Assembly (NCBI GenBank): GCA_002296885.1
Contig: DBIH01000275.1
Location: forward strand, 1 to 5,831
DNA: 5,831 nt
DNA from: Flavobacterium sp. UBA807
Lineage (GTDB): Bacteria > Bacteroidota > Bacteroidia > Flavobacteriales > Flavobacteriaceae
Reading direction: 5' to 3'
Shown: positions 4,747 through 5,831 of the stretch, piece by piece
Numbering within the stretch: the stretch's first letter is position 1
How the letters are laid out: the number at the start of each line of letters is the position of its first letter
Notes under the pieces: model-generated
What the model was told of the DNA's origin: nothing
Database searches by the model: none
The model's input: only the letters and a program-made list of their open reading frames with translations
Made by a program: the position numbers and the translations under genes

Positions 4747-5831
4747 ATGGGAAGAAAAATATTATTAGACAAAATAAACGTTCCGGGAATCAAAACCTAT
4801 GAAGTATATCGTCGTGAAGGCGGTTATACATCGGTGGAAAAGGCCCTGAAAAAAATGACTCCGGATGAAGTCGTCGAAGAAGTAAAAACTTCAGGACTAC
4901 GCGGTCGTGGTGGTGCAGGTTTCCCTGCCGGAATGAAATGGAGTTTTATTGACAAAAAGTCGGGCAATCCAAGACACTTGGTTTGCAATGCCGATGAATC
5001 GGAACCGGGTACTTTCAAGGACAGATTTCTAATGGAATATATTCCGCACCTGTTGATTGAAGGAATGATTACGTCGAGTTATGCGTTAGGTGCAAATCTA
5101 TCCTACATCTACATTCGTGGAGAATACATGTGGGTTTACAAAATTTTAGAAAAAGCCATCGCCGAAGCAAAAGCTGCCGGTTGGTTGGGCAAAAATATAT
5201 TAGGTTCTGGTTACGATTTGGAATTGTATGTTCAAATTGGTGGCGGAGCTTACATCTGTGGTGAAGAAACCGCTCTTATTGAAAGTTTGGAAGGAAAGTA
5301 CGGAAACCCAAGATTAAAACCACCATTTCCTGCCGTGAAAGGGCTTTGGCAAAATCCAACCGTGGTAAATAACGTCGAAACGATAGCTGCTGTGCCTTGG
5401 ATTGTGAACAATTCGGGTGCTGATTATGCTGCGATTGGAATTGGTCGTTCCACCGGAACTAAATTAATTTCAGCTTCAGGAAATATCAAAAACCAAGGCG
5501 TTTTCGAAATTGATTTGGGTGTTTCTGTTTACGAGTTCATCAATTCGGATGAATATTGTGGTGGAATGCAGACGGACAGACCATTGAAAGCTTTAGTGCC
5601 TGGAGGAAGTTCGGTGCCAATTTTACCAGCCAATTTAATCTATAAAACGGCGAATGGTGAAGATCGTTTGATGACTTACGAAAGTTTGTCTGATGGTGGA
5701 TTTGCAACAGGTTCGATGTTGGGTTCAGGCGGATTTATTGTTTATGATGACCGTGCCTGCATCGTTCGTAATACATGGAATTTCTCAAGATTTTACCACC
5801 ACGAAAGTTGCGGACAATGTACACCTTGCCG
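4747..5831 (+). CDS. nuoF: NADH-quinone oxidoreductase subunit F (FMN/NADH site), 3'-truncated by the window edge
   Basis: NuoF (51 kDa) binds NADH and FMN and passes electrons to the 4Fe-4S cluster N3; it is the entry point of complex I. The window holds 361 complete codons with no stop, and the gene continues past the right edge. The glycine-rich FMN/NADH segment LRGRGGAGFPAGMKW is at residues 51-65, the nucleotide-site ESEPGTFKDR at 84-93, and GGAYICGEETALIESLEG at 166-183, all intact. The cluster N3 motif ESCGQCTPC is at 353-361, giving three of the four ligands (C355, C358, C361). The fourth is expected about 40 residues later, outside the window. The ATG at 4747 is 4 nt after the nuoE stop and lacks a Shine-Dalgarno sequence. 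Its presence next to nuoE indicates an NADH-using complex I rather than the shorter form lacking NuoE, F and G. Confidence 0.97.
   Translation, partial: MGRKILLDKINVPGIKTYEVYRREGGYTSVEKALKKMTPDEVVEEVKTSGLRGRGGAGFPAGMKWSFIDKKSGNPRHLVCNADESEPGTFKDRFLMEYIPHLLIEGMITSSYALGANLSYIYIRGEYMWVYKILEKAIAEAKAAGWLGKNILGSGYDLELYVQIGGGAYICGEETALIESLEGKYGNPRLKPPFPAVKGLWQNPTVVNNVETIAAVPWIVNNSGADYAAIGIGRSTGTKLISASGNIKNQGVFEIDLGVSVYEFINSDEYCGGMQTDRPLKALVPGGSSVPILPANLIYKTANGEDRLMTYESLSDGGFATGSMLGSGGFIVYDDRACIVRNTWNFSRFYHHESCGQCTPC

Noticed and set aside
4824..5018. Minus-strand open frame of 64 codons inside nuoF
   Set aside because: It lies opposite a strongly conserved part of nuoF, has no recognisable product and is best explained as an antisense shadow. 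The same holds for the minus-strand frames opposite the hypothetical gene, nuoA, nuoB and nuoC.

Overview
The window looks like chromosomal DNA from a member of the Bacteroidota, most likely a Flavobacterium or close relative. Four things point there. Both clear promoters match the Bacteroidota sigma-factor pattern (TTTG, about 19 nt, TAnnTTTG). No start codon has a recognisable Shine-Dalgarno sequence; starts are preceded by A/T-rich stretches. The DNA is AT-rich. The respiratory genes run nuoA-B-C-D-E-F with nuoC and nuoD separate, rather than fused as in E. coli. The genus is an inference from these signs and from remembered family sequences; no search was run.

Layout, left to right, all on the + strand: (1) the 3' part of an unrecognised protein gene (1-732), closed by a probable intrinsic terminator near 778-815; (2) a single-gene unit for a cold-shock-domain protein, with its own promoter (901-930), CDS (960-1160) and a strong terminator (1192-1221); (3) a control region (about 1222-1364) with a perfect AT-rich palindrome, repeated CTATTT motifs and a very good promoter (1301-1331); (4) the start of the respiratory complex I (NADH:quinone oxidoreductase) operon: nuoA, nuoB, nuoC, nuoD, nuoE and the first 361 codons of nuoF, which runs off the right edge.

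The six nuo products belong to one membrane-bound machine. NuoF (FMN, NADH site, cluster N3) and NuoE (2Fe-2S cluster N1a) form the electron-input part. NuoB (cluster N2), NuoC and NuoD form the connecting module, where quinone is reduced. NuoA is a small membrane subunit at the junction with the proton-pumping arm. Because nuoE and nuoF are present, this complex is expected to be fed by NADH, unlike the 11-subunit forms that lack them. The remaining subunits are presumably encoded downstream.

The genes are ordinary for this lineage. The least explained structure is in the two longer gaps of the operon, before nuoB and before nuoE. Each holds an almost pure A/T element made of two 28-nt arms, each arm four 7-nt units of the same heptamer family (about ATTYAWA) on opposite strands, ending 5 to 9 nt before the next start codon. 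No mobile-element gene, tRNA, rRNA or CRISPR array was seen. No gap exceeds 300 bases.
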